Positions 39,103 through 47,737 of a stretch of DNA of 64,000 nt are shown one piece after another. A program made the position numbers and the translations under genes. This stretch comes from DATAGZ01 sp036263455 (lineage in GTDB: Bacteria; Pseudomonadota; Alphaproteobacteria; Dongiales; Dongiaceae). The notes below the pieces were generated by a model, which was given only the letters and a program-made list of their open reading frames with translations, searched no databases and was not told where the DNA came from. The first letter of the stretch is position 1. Each line of letters begins with the position of its first letter. Where the stretch lies: NCBI GenBank assembly GCA_036263455.1, contig DATAGZ010000010.1, positions 62,001 through 126,000 of the forward strand, written 5' to 3'.

Positions 39103-41639
39103 GTCAGAAAATTCACCAGGGAGAGGCGGCCTGTACTTGCGGTTGTGCTGAACAAAGCCTGGAGCTGGATCTGAGCTGCCTGGATCTTGGTTGCGACTTC
39201 GGCGGGGTCGATGGTCTCGATGGCATCCACGGCGCTGCGGTCGAGATTGATGCTGGTCTGATGGGATAGCGTGGTGGCGGACAACAGCGCGTCATTCGTG
39301 CTGTTGCGTACATGCAGTTGACGCAGCTCCGAGAGCGCTGAGGTGACAAGCCCTCGCGCCTGGTCGAGCAGCGCCTGATAATGCGTTGGATCTTGTCCCG
39401 CCTGTGCGCCGACCCTCAGGGCGGCGATCAGATGCTGAAACGCGGGATCGTTCGCCGTAAAGCCATGGGTGATCGTCAGCCCGTCGGCGATGGCGGTCGT
39501 GGACACGCGATCGAGGTTGGCGAGCGAGACCGAGTCCCTTGCCGCATCGTAGGTCGTGGGCGCGCCTGCGGCGGCGAGGAACGAGGAGGTAGTCGTGACG
39601 GCGGTTATATGAGCCACGCCGGCCTGCAGCGCGGTCACATCCAAACTGCCGCTTCCCGTCGTTCCTGGCGTGGCACTGACCGGGAAAGGCGGCTGCGCGG
39701 CATTGATCAAGGCGGCGATCTGAATCGCAAGGCTATCCGCGTCGCGTTCCTGCCCGTCGGTCGTATAGGAGAGCGGCCTGCCATCGATGGTGACGGTATA
39801 GGTCAGGCCCGCTTGGCCGGCGGGGTTGGAAAAAGTCACGCGGTCGGTTTGAGGAATAATCCCCGGGGCAATGTTGGCGACAGTGTGGGTGAGGATGGGT
39901 GGTTGCGACTGAATCGCTGAATTGGTGTCGGTATAAGGCGCGAGCGCGAGAGTGAAGCCAGTCCCAGGCTGAGTCGCAGTCGCGACCAGGTCGCCGCCGC
40001 GCACTGCGGCGGTCACGCCCAGGGAAGGATTGGCATTGATCTGCTGGGCGAATTGGTCCGCGATGGTGGCGGCATCATCGAGCGCCGTGGTGGTAACCGT
40101 GAGGTTGACTGCCACCGGAGAGGTGAAGTTCACTCCATAGGTCTCGCCACCATCACCGAAAGGTCCGGGGAAGCGGATGGTATCCTGCTGGGCCGCCGGC
40201 ACGATGGTGCGCTGGATGGTCGATGCCTGCGCCGTTGGCCCCAGGCTCGCCCGCGCGGTGAAAGGCTGGGGGGAAGAGATCTGTATTTTCCCCCCACCGA
40301 GGTCGCTCACCGTCAGGGTGAAAGAGGGCACATGGGCGTTGACTTGACTGAGCAGCGCATCGACCACGTCCGAGAGAGATTGTTCGCCGCCCGTGGTGCG
40401 ATAGGAAAAAGTCTCGGGCGTAGGGTTGGCGGGTTCGCTCAGGGTCAGCTGATACTCCTGTCCGATCGTCCCCTCGAGAGGCGGCAAGATAAATTGCGTG
40501 CGCTGCTGCGGGCCAACCGGAACGTTGGACTGTACCGTCGCGGCGGTACTGGGGACCGGACTCGTTCCGCCGATTGCGAGCGTGAATCCCGTGCCAGGAC
40601 TGGCTGTCAGTGTGAAGCCTTGCGCATCGATATCGCCTATGGTGACCGCGCCGCCCAAGGCCGTGTTTAACGCGGTCGCGCCTGCCAGTGCGACTTCCTG
40701 GGCGGAGCGCGGGCCGGTCAGGGTCACGGTGCTGGCATTGACAGTGAAGGTCTCGCTCTGGCCGAAACCGAGAGGGTTGGTGGTGATGCGCACCTGCTGC
40801 GAGAGCGTGCCGGGCGCAAGCTGCTGAAGCTCTATCGGCGCCACAAGCAGGCCCGGCGCGGATATGGGCGGCAAGCTCGTCAAATCGACGACGGGAGCGG
40901 TCTCCGTTCCGATCCCACCGAACAGGAACTTCCCATTGAGCGTCTCGTTGAGCAAGGACTGGACCTGGCGCAGGGATGCGTGAAGTTGGTCGGATATGCC
41001 GGATTTCTGCGCCGCTTGAGTCACTTGGATCGTGAGGTCGTTGGCGGTGCCGCCGGCGACGTTCGCGGCCCGCGCGGTGATTTGGCTGGATTGCCCGGCG
41101 ATGCGGCCGGTCAGGATCAGTTGTCCGCTCAGCAATTGCGCGGTCACGGTGATATTGGCGCGATTGATCTGTTGGGCGAGGTTGCCGGCAATCTCGTCCA
41201 GCGTCCGCTCGGTGCCATTGGTCCGGTAGGAGAAGGTTTGCCCGTTGACGGTCACGCTATACGTATCGCCGGTATCGCCCGGATCGCCGGCGAAGGTGAG
41301 GGTGTGTCGCTCGAATTGCGGCGCCTGGGCGAGGGGCGAGGTGAAATTGGCGATGGCATCGCTGGCGATCTTTTCCAGATGGGTGAAGATCCGATCGTAG
41401 CTTTTGACTTCCGTGCCGAGGCTCGCGATGGTCTGCAGGTAGCTCGAGCGGGTTGCATCATCGGCGCGGCTCTCCAGCAATCGCTTGGCGTCCAGACCAT
41501 AGAAGGACAGATCCTGCGACTTTCTTTGCGTGGCAAGCTGGTTCTGCAATTGGGCGAGCTGTTGTTGCAATGTCCGGAATCCGCTGACGTTCGCGGAATA
41601 GGTGGCATAGGAGCTGAATGAAAAAGGCGTTATGGTCAT
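39099..41639 (-). CDS. flgL: Giant hook-filament junction protein FlgL with five repeat modules
   Basis: 846 residues, more than twice the usual 300-350. The N-terminal flagellin-like helix (about 1-105, with QQQLAQLQNQLATQRKSQDL) and C-terminal helix (about 700-846, ending in the SINLDRSAVDAIETIDPAEV region) are those of FlgL. Between them sit about five related beta modules of roughly 90-100 residues, near 108-195, 275-375, 380-475, 480-575 and 595-690. They contain strands such as TYSVTVNGQTFSYRTNG and TYTVTIDGRPLSYTTDG followed by an (A/L)xxIN helix. They resemble the Flagellin_IN motif and the modules in FlgK and FlgE here. They should point outward from the junction. Confidence 0.88.
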   Translation of the reverse strand: MTITPFSFSSYATYSANVSGFRTLQQQLAQLQNQLATQRKSQDLSFYGLDAKRLLESRADDATRSSYLQTIASLGTEVKSYDRIFTHLEKIASDAIANFTSPLAQAPQFERHTLTFAGDPGDTGDTYSVTVNGQTFSYRTNGTERTLDEIAGNLAQQINRANITVTAQLLSGQLILTGRIAGQSSQITARAANVAGGTANDLTIQVTQAAQKSGISDQLHASLRQVQSLLNETLNGKFLFGGIGTETAPVVDLTSLPPISAPGLLVAPIELQQLAPGTLSQQVRITTNPLGFGQSETFTVNASTVTLTGPRSAQEVALAGATALNTALGGAVTIGDIDAQGFTLTASPGTGFTLAIGGTSPVPSTAATVQSNVPVGPQQRTQFILPPLEGTIGQEYQLTLSEPANPTPETFSYRTTGGEQSLSDVVDALLSQVNAHVPSFTLTVSDLGGGKIQISSPQPFTARASLGPTAQASTIQRTIVPAAQQDTIRFPGPFGDGGETYGVNFTSPVAVNLTVTTTALDDAATIADQFAQQINANPSLGVTAAVRGGDLVATATQPGTGFTLALAPYTDTNSAIQSQPPILTHTVANIAPGIIPQTDRVTFSNPAGQAGLTYTVTIDGRPLSYTTDGQERDADSLAIQIAALINAAQPPFPVSATPGTTGSGSLDVTALQAGVAHITAVTTTSSFLAAAGAPTTYDAARDSVSLANLDRVSTTAIADGLTITHGFTANDPAFQHLIAALRVGAQAGQDPTHYQALLDQARGLVTSALSELRQLHVRNSTNDALLSATTLSHQTSINLDRSAVDAIETIDPAEVATKIQAAQIQLQALFSTTASTGRLSLVNFLT

Positions 41640-43315
41640 CGCGCGACCGCATCTTGTAGGGCGTCGTAGAGGTCTTGCACGACCGTCAGGATCCGGGCGC
41701 TGGCGGCATATGCATTTTGCAGGACCTGGAGGTTGGCGACCTCGGAATCGAGATCGACGCCGACCGCGCTCTGATAGCGCTGCTCGCTCAGCGTTTGGGC
41801 CTGCTGAATGGAATCCGCCTTGTCCTTGACCTGCTTGGCTTGGCTCGCCTGAATCGTCAGGATTGCGGTGACGATATCGGTGCCATTGGCCGCGCTCAAC
41901 GTGACGCCGCCTGCCGAGAATCCGGTGTGCGCCTGAGTGAGAGCATGGGCGACCGGCTGGGCAGCGGCGGATTTCAATGCAACTGTGCCGGCGAGCAGAT
42001 TCAGACTGAGATCGAAGGTGAAACGATCGCTCCCGATGAAGAAGCCCTGCGCAAGCTCCGGTACCTTGTCATTGATCCGGACCGCCGCCGTGAAAGCCTG
42101 TCCAGGTTGCGCGCCGGCAAGGCGCAGGCCCGCCGGGCCCGGGATAGCGGTCACACCCGAAGCGGGATCGGCGTTAACCAGCGCGCTCAAACCCTGGGCA
42201 ATCGCATCGAGGGCATTGTTCTGCGCCGAAGCGGTGAAGCGATAGCTCCGCCCGTTCACGGATAGGGTGAATACATCGCCGGGTTGCGCGGTGCCGCTCA
42301 GCGATAGGCTTGTCTGTTGCGACGTTCCCACGCCGGCTTCTATCGTCGTCGTCAAACTTCCGTTTACACGCGAAGTGAGCGGCGCCTGGTCGTAGGCCTG
42401 CGTGACGCCACTCCGCTGCGAAAGATAGGAGACCAGGCCATCGAGCTGATCGCGCAGCTTGGCCAATTGTCCGTGAAGCGGATCCGTGCTGGGTGCCTGA
42501 ACGTCAAGCAAGCCGCGAAGCGTCCCGTTGCGGATAAGAGGCGAGACATCGCTGCCATCATCGGCGCGTATGATGTTGGTTCCATCATAGGCCAATGGCA
42601 GGGCTGTGCCGTCAAAGAGGGTGAGACCGGCCGGAGTGATGAGGCTCAACGAGCCGTCGCTATGGGTGAGCGGCTTGACATCGATCAGTTCGGAAAGATG
42701 ACGCACGAGCTTGTCCCGCTGATCCGCGAGATCGGCCTGGGCAGCGCTCTGTGGCGCCGCCTGGCGGATCTGCTGATTGATATCGAAAAATTGCGCGAGC
42801 GTATCGTTGACATCCTGCACGGCCGATTTGGTGGCGGAAGCCGCATCGGCGGCGAGACGATCCACGCCCTTGGCGAGGCGATGGATCTCCTCGGCGAGAT
42901 CGTGCCCGCTCGTGATCACGCCATGCTGGGCGATCGCGTTCGCGGGGTCGGCCTGCCAGGCCTGCACCGCGGCCTGGAAGGCGCCATAGGTCTGCGCCAG
43001 GCCGGCATTGTCGCCATTAGTGCCCAGGAGGTCCTGGAGGCGGCCGACATATTCTGCCTCCGTCTGGCTGCTGCCCTGCTGTCCCAGGAGTTCCTGGAGA
43101 TGCTCGAACAGACTGGTGTTGCCTGCGCGGCCATAGCCGCCGATAGCCACGCCCCCCACCTGGTCCTGGCCGAGCGTCAGCGAGACCGCCGATACGCTCT
43201 TGCGGGCATAATCGGGATTCTGGGCATTCGCGATATTGGCCGAGGTCACCTGCAGCGCCGCTTGGGTGACGCGCAACGAAGATAAGGCAGCGTTGAGTGC
43301 GGCGGTTAGAGACAT
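41636..43315 (-). CDS. flgK: Hook-filament junction protein FlgK
   Basis: 559 residues. The N-terminus (MSLTAALNAALSSLRVTQAA, then SANIANAQNPDYARKSV) and C-terminus (SEVANLQVLQNAYAASARIL) are diagnostic of FlgK, the first hook-associated protein. One repeat module near residues 335-430 (DVFTLSVNGRSYRFTAS, then INA-like VNADPASGVTA) matches those multiplied in FlgL and FlgE. It starts two bases after flgE and overlaps flgL by four. Confidence 0.95.
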   Translation of the reverse strand: MSLTAALNAALSSLRVTQAALQVTSANIANAQNPDYARKSVSAVSLTLGQDQVGGVAIGGYGRAGNTSLFEHLQELLGQQGSSQTEAEYVGRLQDLLGTNGDNAGLAQTYGAFQAAVQAWQADPANAIAQHGVITSGHDLAEEIHRLAKGVDRLAADAASATKSAVQDVNDTLAQFFDINQQIRQAAPQSAAQADLADQRDKLVRHLSELIDVKPLTHSDGSLSLITPAGLTLFDGTALPLAYDGTNIIRADDGSDVSPLIRNGTLRGLLDVQAPSTDPLHGQLAKLRDQLDGLVSYLSQRSGVTQAYDQAPLTSRVNGSLTTTIEAGVGTSQQTSLSLSGTAQPGDVFTLSVNGRSYRFTASAQNNALDAIAQGLSALVNADPASGVTAIPGPAGLRLAGAQPGQAFTAAVRINDKVPELAQGFFIGSDRFTFDLSLNLLAGTVALKSAAAQPVAHALTQAHTGFSAGGVTLSAANGTDIVTAILTIQASQAKQVKDKADSIQQAQTLSEQRYQSAVGVDLDSEVANLQVLQNAYAASARILTVVQDLYDALQDAVAR

Positions 43316-43317
43316 GC

Positions 43318-45582
43318 TTATTGCCTAATTTGCAGAATGTCGCTCAGCATCTGGTCTGCCGTCGTGATGACCCGGGTATTGGCGGTATAGGCGCGTTGGG
43401 TCACGATCATCTTCGTGAATTCCTCGGCGATATCGACGTTGGATCCCTCGATGGCGCTGGCGCTCAGCGTGCCTGCGCCATTCGCTCCCGGGTCAGACAG
43501 CCGCGAGGCCCCGCTGTCGAACGTCTCGGTAAAGGCCTGGGAATCCTCGCGCTGCAGGGCATTGGGGTCATAGAACTGCGCCAGCGGGACCCTGAAAAAT
43601 ACTCGCGAGCGGCCATTATCATAATTGAGCACGACATCACCATTGTTGCGAATGTTCAAGTCGCGGAAATTTCCCTGAGGCAATCCATCCTGGGTGAGGG
43701 CGGTCGCGTCGATATCGGTGCCAGCGAATTGAGTCACGCCATCCGCCTGCTGGAAATGTCCGAGATCGAGCGAGACATTCTGCAGCCCTGCGCCAAAATC
43801 CAAGGTGAAGTTGACGGTGGCCGCCTGGCCTGCGGTCTGAGCCAGGGGAATGACCGCGTTGCCCGCCAGGTTGAATTGGTTGCTGATCTGAACGATCTTG
43901 CCGGCGGTGGCGGCAGAGGTCCCAAAGCGCACGTCGATGAAGCCAGGGGCGGAGCCGTTAGCCGCCGCCGCCGATCCCGAGAAAGGCGTGCCCGGCGTGC
44001 TTGAGGTGAGGTTGAGCGCATTTCCCGCGGCGCTCGCTGTCACGCCCAGGCCTGGATTGGCATTGATCTGCGTGGCGAAGCGGTTGGCCAAATCGCTGAG
44101 GGAGGTTTCAGTCCCGTCGGCGACGTAAGCGATGCTCTGGGTGCCCACCGTGATCGTATAGACATCGCCGATCTCGCCCGGACCGGTCGTGCCACCCAGG
44201 GTGACGCTGTCCACTTGAGCTACCGCAGGCACATTGCTGGTATTCACATTGACTTGGGCGGGTGCCGAACTGGTGCTGGTGACCGCGCCCGCTTGCGTGC
44301 CGGCGACAGTTCCGGTGAAGGCGCCGAAGGCGGCATTGGCCTGAATGCGCAGAATTGCCGTGTTGACCGGATCGGCATAGGCCGTGACGTTTCCGGCAAG
44401 GCCGGGATCGCCATTGATCGCCGCGGCAAGCGCGCTGGTCGCTTGCGCCGCCGAGAGCGGGCCGGCGACCGAGACGGTGTTCGCGCCGATCGTATAGGTC
44501 AGGGTGTCCGCATTGGTCGCGAGCGCAGGAAGGGTCAAGCTGTCGAGCTGGCCAGTTCCCGTGCCGCCCAGGCTTGCCGCGAACGACGTACCCGGAATGT
44601 CGGAGGCGATATCGAACTGGCTTCCATTGATATTGCTCGCCGTGACCGCCGCAGCGAGCGCGGGATTGCCATTGATGGCCGCCAAAAGCGCCGAAGCCGC
44701 CTGAGGACCGCTGTAACCGGTATTCGGCGCGGTCACCGAAATCGAATTGCCGCCGATGGTAAAACTCAGGCTGCGCCCGGGCGGGAGCCAGGCGGGAAGG
44801 GTGGCGCGGTCGACCTGCGCCACCGCTGCGACATTGGGCGTCACGTTCGCATAGGCCGCGGTCTGATCGTTGACGCCGATATTGGTGCCCGCGACCGGGC
44901 TGAGGGTAGAATCAGGCGCCTGAATGTCGAGCTTCCAGATATTGTCGGCGCGCTTGGCCCAGACCAGCTTGACGGTATGCGGATTGCCCAGCGAGTCATA
45001 GACCTGGATATTGCTGGGTCCGAGCGGCGGCGTGGGATTGACCTTCGAACTCGCCGGGAGATTTCCGGCAAACGTGATGGAGCTAGTGGCCGTCGGTTGG
45101 TCGATGAGCTGTGTGACCTTCAGTGGGGACAGGCTGGCCGTATCCGGGAGGCCGGTCGTGGCGTCGACCCGCCAGCCATCGAGATAATAGTTTCCGCTAT
45201 TGACCAGATAGCCGCTGCGGTTGAGGGTGAAATCGCCGGCGCGGGTATAATAGGGCAGTGAAGTAAAAGAGGTTCCCTGGGCAGTTTCTTGCACGGGCTT
45301 GCGCACGACGAAAAAACCATTTCCGCTGATCGCAGCGTTGGAGGCTTCCTGGGTCTGGGTGATATTGCCCTGGACATTATTGGCGTACGTCGGTGCGGCG
45401 AGCACGCCGCCGGGCTGATAAATACTCGACGTCGCGACCGTGAGCAGGTTTTCGAAGCGGGTGCCGACCTTTTTATAACCGGTCGTCTGGGAATTGGCGA
45501 TATTGTCGGAAATATCGCCGATCGCCTGCGACTGCGCGTTGATCCCGCTGACGGCGGTAAACAGGGCGCCAAGAACGGACAT
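43318..45582 (-). CDS. flgE: Enlarged flagellar hook protein FlgE
   Basis: 754 residues, larger than the common 400-600. The N-terminus (MSVLGALFTAVSGINAQSQA, SDNIANSQTTGYKKV) and C-terminal helix (EEFTKMIVTQRAYTANTRVI) are those of FlgE. The outward part has about three module copies near 258-345, 350-450 and 460-560 (SLSFTIGGNSISV, TLTYTIGANTVSV, DVYTITVGTQSIAYVADG), each followed by an AAINGDP or QINANPG helix. The start at 45582 is set by GAGAGGA upstream; the longer frame covers a sigma-54 promoter at 45615-45630. It is the first gene of the hook operon. Confidence 0.95.
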   Translation of the reverse strand: MSVLGALFTAVSGINAQSQAIGDISDNIANSQTTGYKKVGTRFENLLTVATSSIYQPGGVLAAPTYANNVQGNITQTQEASNAAISGNGFFVVRKPVQETAQGTSFTSLPYYTRAGDFTLNRSGYLVNSGNYYLDGWRVDATTGLPDTASLSPLKVTQLIDQPTATSSITFAGNLPASSKVNPTPPLGPSNIQVYDSLGNPHTVKLVWAKRADNIWKLDIQAPDSTLSPVAGTNIGVNDQTAAYANVTPNVAAVAQVDRATLPAWLPPGRSLSFTIGGNSISVTAPNTGYSGPQAASALLAAINGNPALAAAVTASNINGSQFDIASDIPGTSFAASLGGTGTGQLDSLTLPALATNADTLTYTIGANTVSVAGPLSAAQATSALAAAINGDPGLAGNVTAYADPVNTAILRIQANAAFGAFTGTVAGTQAGAVTSTSSAPAQVNVNTSNVPAVAQVDSVTLGGTTGPGEIGDVYTITVGTQSIAYVADGTETSLSDLANRFATQINANPGLGVTASAAGNALNLTSSTPGTPFSGSAAAANGSAPGFIDVRFGTSAATAGKIVQISNQFNLAGNAVIPLAQTAGQAATVNFTLDFGAGLQNVSLDLGHFQQADGVTQFAGTDIDATALTQDGLPQGNFRDLNIRNNGDVVLNYDNGRSRVFFRVPLAQFYDPNALQREDSQAFTETFDSGASRLSDPGANGAGTLSASAIEGSNVDIAEEFTKMIVTQRAYTANTRVITTADQMLSDILQIRQ

Positions 45583-45614
45583 GGAATCCTCTCTGATGGT
45601 TCTACCCATGCCAT

Positions 45615-45630
45615 GCAACGCGCGCGCCAT
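45615..45630 (-). promoter_or_regulatory. Sigma-54 promoter of the flgE operon
   Basis: On the minus strand TGGCGCG-N4-TTGCA: the -24 GG and -12 GC elements are in exact register and only one base differs from TGGCACG-N4-TTGCA. It is 33 bases before the flgE ATG. FlbD, encoded nearby, is the likely activator. Confidence 0.65.
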
Positions 45631-45687
45631 TTCGATCAAACATTTGTTAATCACGTTTTTCTAGTGTCGGTTGCGAAAGGGGAAGGC

Positions 45688-46230
45688 ATGACCGTTCTCG
45701 CAAAAGCCGTCATCAGTGACGATTATCGCAAGGTGCAGCGGCACCTCCACGAAACAAACCCGAATTATGGTATCGCCTCGGTACAATATGCGCCGATCTT
45801 CAGCCAATTGCTGCGGCGATGCGGCGCGAAGGAGGTGTTGGATTATGGCGCAGGCAAAGGCAGACTGGCCGAAGTGCTCAAGAAGATTCTGCCAGTCCTG
45901 CCCACGATGCAGCATTACGATCCGGCCGTTCCCGAATGGGCAGGCGACCCGAAACCTTCCCCGGTGGTTGCCTGCATCGATGTTTTGGAACATGTCGAGC
46001 CCGATTTGCTTGACCACGTTCTCGATCATTTGCAGCAATTGACGTTGCAGTTTGGATTTTTCACGATCCATACTGGGCCTGCGCAGAAAATCCTGCCGGA
46101 CGGTCGCAATGCGCATCTGGTCCAGCAGCCGGCCGAATGGTGGATGCCCAAGATCATGTCTCGTTTTGAATTGTCGCTTTTCAATAAGATGCCGCAGGGC
46201 TTCTGGCTCTGGCTGGAAAAGCGAAAATAG
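45688..46230 (+). CDS. Class I SAM-dependent methyltransferase-like protein
   Basis: 180 residues. SAM-binding motif I is EVLDYGAGKGRLAEVLK, and a later acidic strand (PVVACIDVLEHVEPDLL) matches the methyltransferase 'VLEHV' block. The fold is short, with an N-terminal helix region (YRKVQRHLHETNPNYG) and C-terminal IHTGPAQKILPDGRNAHLVQ, a segment seen in unassigned small methyltransferases. The target is unknown. The start at 45688 has GGGGAAGG upstream. It is divergent from flgE and convergent with ppx, so it has no operon partner. Confidence 0.82.
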   Translation: MTVLAKAVISDDYRKVQRHLHETNPNYGIASVQYAPIFSQLLRRCGAKEVLDYGAGKGRLAEVLKKILPVLPTMQHYDPAVPEWAGDPKPSPVVACIDVLEHVEPDLLDHVLDHLQQLTLQFGFFTIHTGPAQKILPDGRNAHLVQQPAEWWMPKIMSRFELSLFNKMPQGFWLWLEKRK

Positions 46231-46249
46231 CAGGCGTTGCGCGACTGCT

Positions 46250-47737
46250 TTATCGCGAAAGGATCTCCGCGCCGAGCGAATAAAGCTCAGCCAACTGGGT
46301 CAAACGCTTCTGCACCGTTTCGCCGCAAATATTCCGGCCCGTGGCCGAGAGGGCGAGGACGATTTTGTCCTCGGTTCTTTCGAGGATACCATGCTCCAGC
46401 ATTGTTGCCGTGCCGGCACTCAGCGCATAGGCGAGCCGCAATGCACGGCCAACGCGTTGGGCCGTCAGCATATCGGCGTCGCCGATAAGGGGAAGGGCGG
46501 CCGCCATATAGCCATCCTCGATGCTTCCGCCATAGCGGATGGCGAGCGCTATAGCGAGCAGCACTCGTTCGCTATGCGAGATGCCGGCGACTGGTGCGCG
46601 CAGCGTGCGCAGGAAAGCATGTTCGGCGCGGTAATCGGGATGCTCGCGCCACGCCATGTCGCTCAGGATACAACTCGCTTCAATGATGCGAAGAGGAGTG
46701 TCCACATCCTGAAATAGCGGACCGATCCATTCGAACAGCGCGGGGGGCGCGGCGAAGCGGCTTTGGCTCGCCGTCAAGTCACGGCAGCCGGCAAGCAGCG
46801 GGTCCTCGCGTTTGTGGCGCTCAGGCAGGTGATCGAAGAGATAGCCCTCGCGCAGACCGTATGCGGAAAAAACGACGTCGGCGGGTTTTATCCGACGCAG
46901 CAAGCATTCGAGGATCATTGCCCCATAGGGCAGGGTGTTCGTGCGGCGACGGTTGAAACCGCCGATCCCGCTTAGGGTCTTCTTGCTGAAGTGACCTAGG
47001 ATATCGGCGATGCTTGCGGCGCTGTGATGGCTGAGGCGATATTCATGAATGATGTGCAGGGGATAACGGACGAAGGCGATATGAATCTTGGCGAGCGAAC
47101 GCCACGTGCCGCCCACCGGATAAAAATGCCGTCCCTTGCCCTCGGTCAGCCAGGACACCGTGTCGAGGGTTTTCTCCACAAGCTCGCGCGCACGCGCGAG
47201 GTCGTCGTCGGCCTTGTCGATGAGCCGCAGCGGCCCAATCGGCAAAGTGACATGCCTGCCGATCCGGCCCCGTTCGAGCGCCACCAGTTCGAGCGAGCCG
47301 CCGCCCAGATCGCCCATGATGCCATCGGCCTCGGGCATGCCCGCGACTACTCCGAGAGCCGAATAGCGCGCCTCCGCCGCGCCGGAAATGATCTTGACCT
47401 CCCGTCCCGTCTCCTTTTCGATAATGTGCTTGAAGGCCGGGCCGTCGGTGGCGTCTCTCACCGCCGCCGTGGCGAGCAGCGTTAAATCCGTGACGCCCAT
47501 TGCATCGGCAATCGCGCAGAAACGCTGAATGGCGGTGATGGCCGTGTCGATGCCCGCGCGATGAAGAGTGCCGGTTTTCTCCAACCCTTGGCCGAGCGCA
47601 GGCAGGCTTTTCTCGTTGAAGATGGGAATAGCGGCCCGCGAGTGGCGCTCGAACACCACCAAGCGTACCGAATTGGATCCTATATCAATGATAGCCGGGC
47701 GCGAATTGCCCAGTTTCAATGAGGCTCTAGGCGCCAC
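46250..47737 (-). CDS. ppx: Exopolyphosphatase / Ppx-GppA family phosphatase
   Basis: 495 residues. The ASKHA-fold phosphate loops are IIDIGSNSVRLVVFERHS and GIMGDLGGGSLELVALERG; TLLATAAVRDATDG lies between. The longer C-terminal helical region is typical of Ppx. It removes phosphate from polyphosphate chains or from pppGpp; the sequence alone does not decide. The start is GTG at 47737, overlapping the aspS stop by 11 bases, so it is probably cotranslated with aspS. Confidence 0.93.
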   Translation of the reverse strand: MAPRASLKLGNSRPAIIDIGSNSVRLVVFERHSRAAIPIFNEKSLPALGQGLEKTGTLHRAGIDTAITAIQRFCAIADAMGVTDLTLLATAAVRDATDGPAFKHIIEKETGREVKIISGAAEARYSALGVVAGMPEADGIMGDLGGGSLELVALERGRIGRHVTLPIGPLRLIDKADDDLARARELVEKTLDTVSWLTEGKGRHFYPVGGTWRSLAKIHIAFVRYPLHIIHEYRLSHHSAASIADILGHFSKKTLSGIGGFNRRRTNTLPYGAMILECLLRRIKPADVVFSAYGLREGYLFDHLPERHKREDPLLAGCRDLTASQSRFAAPPALFEWIGPLFQDVDTPLRIIEASCILSDMAWREHPDYRAEHAFLRTLRAPVAGISHSERVLLAIALAIRYGGSIEDGYMAAALPLIGDADMLTAQRVGRALRLAYALSAGTATMLEHGILERTEDKIVLALSATGRNICGETVQKRLTQLAELYSLGAEILSR

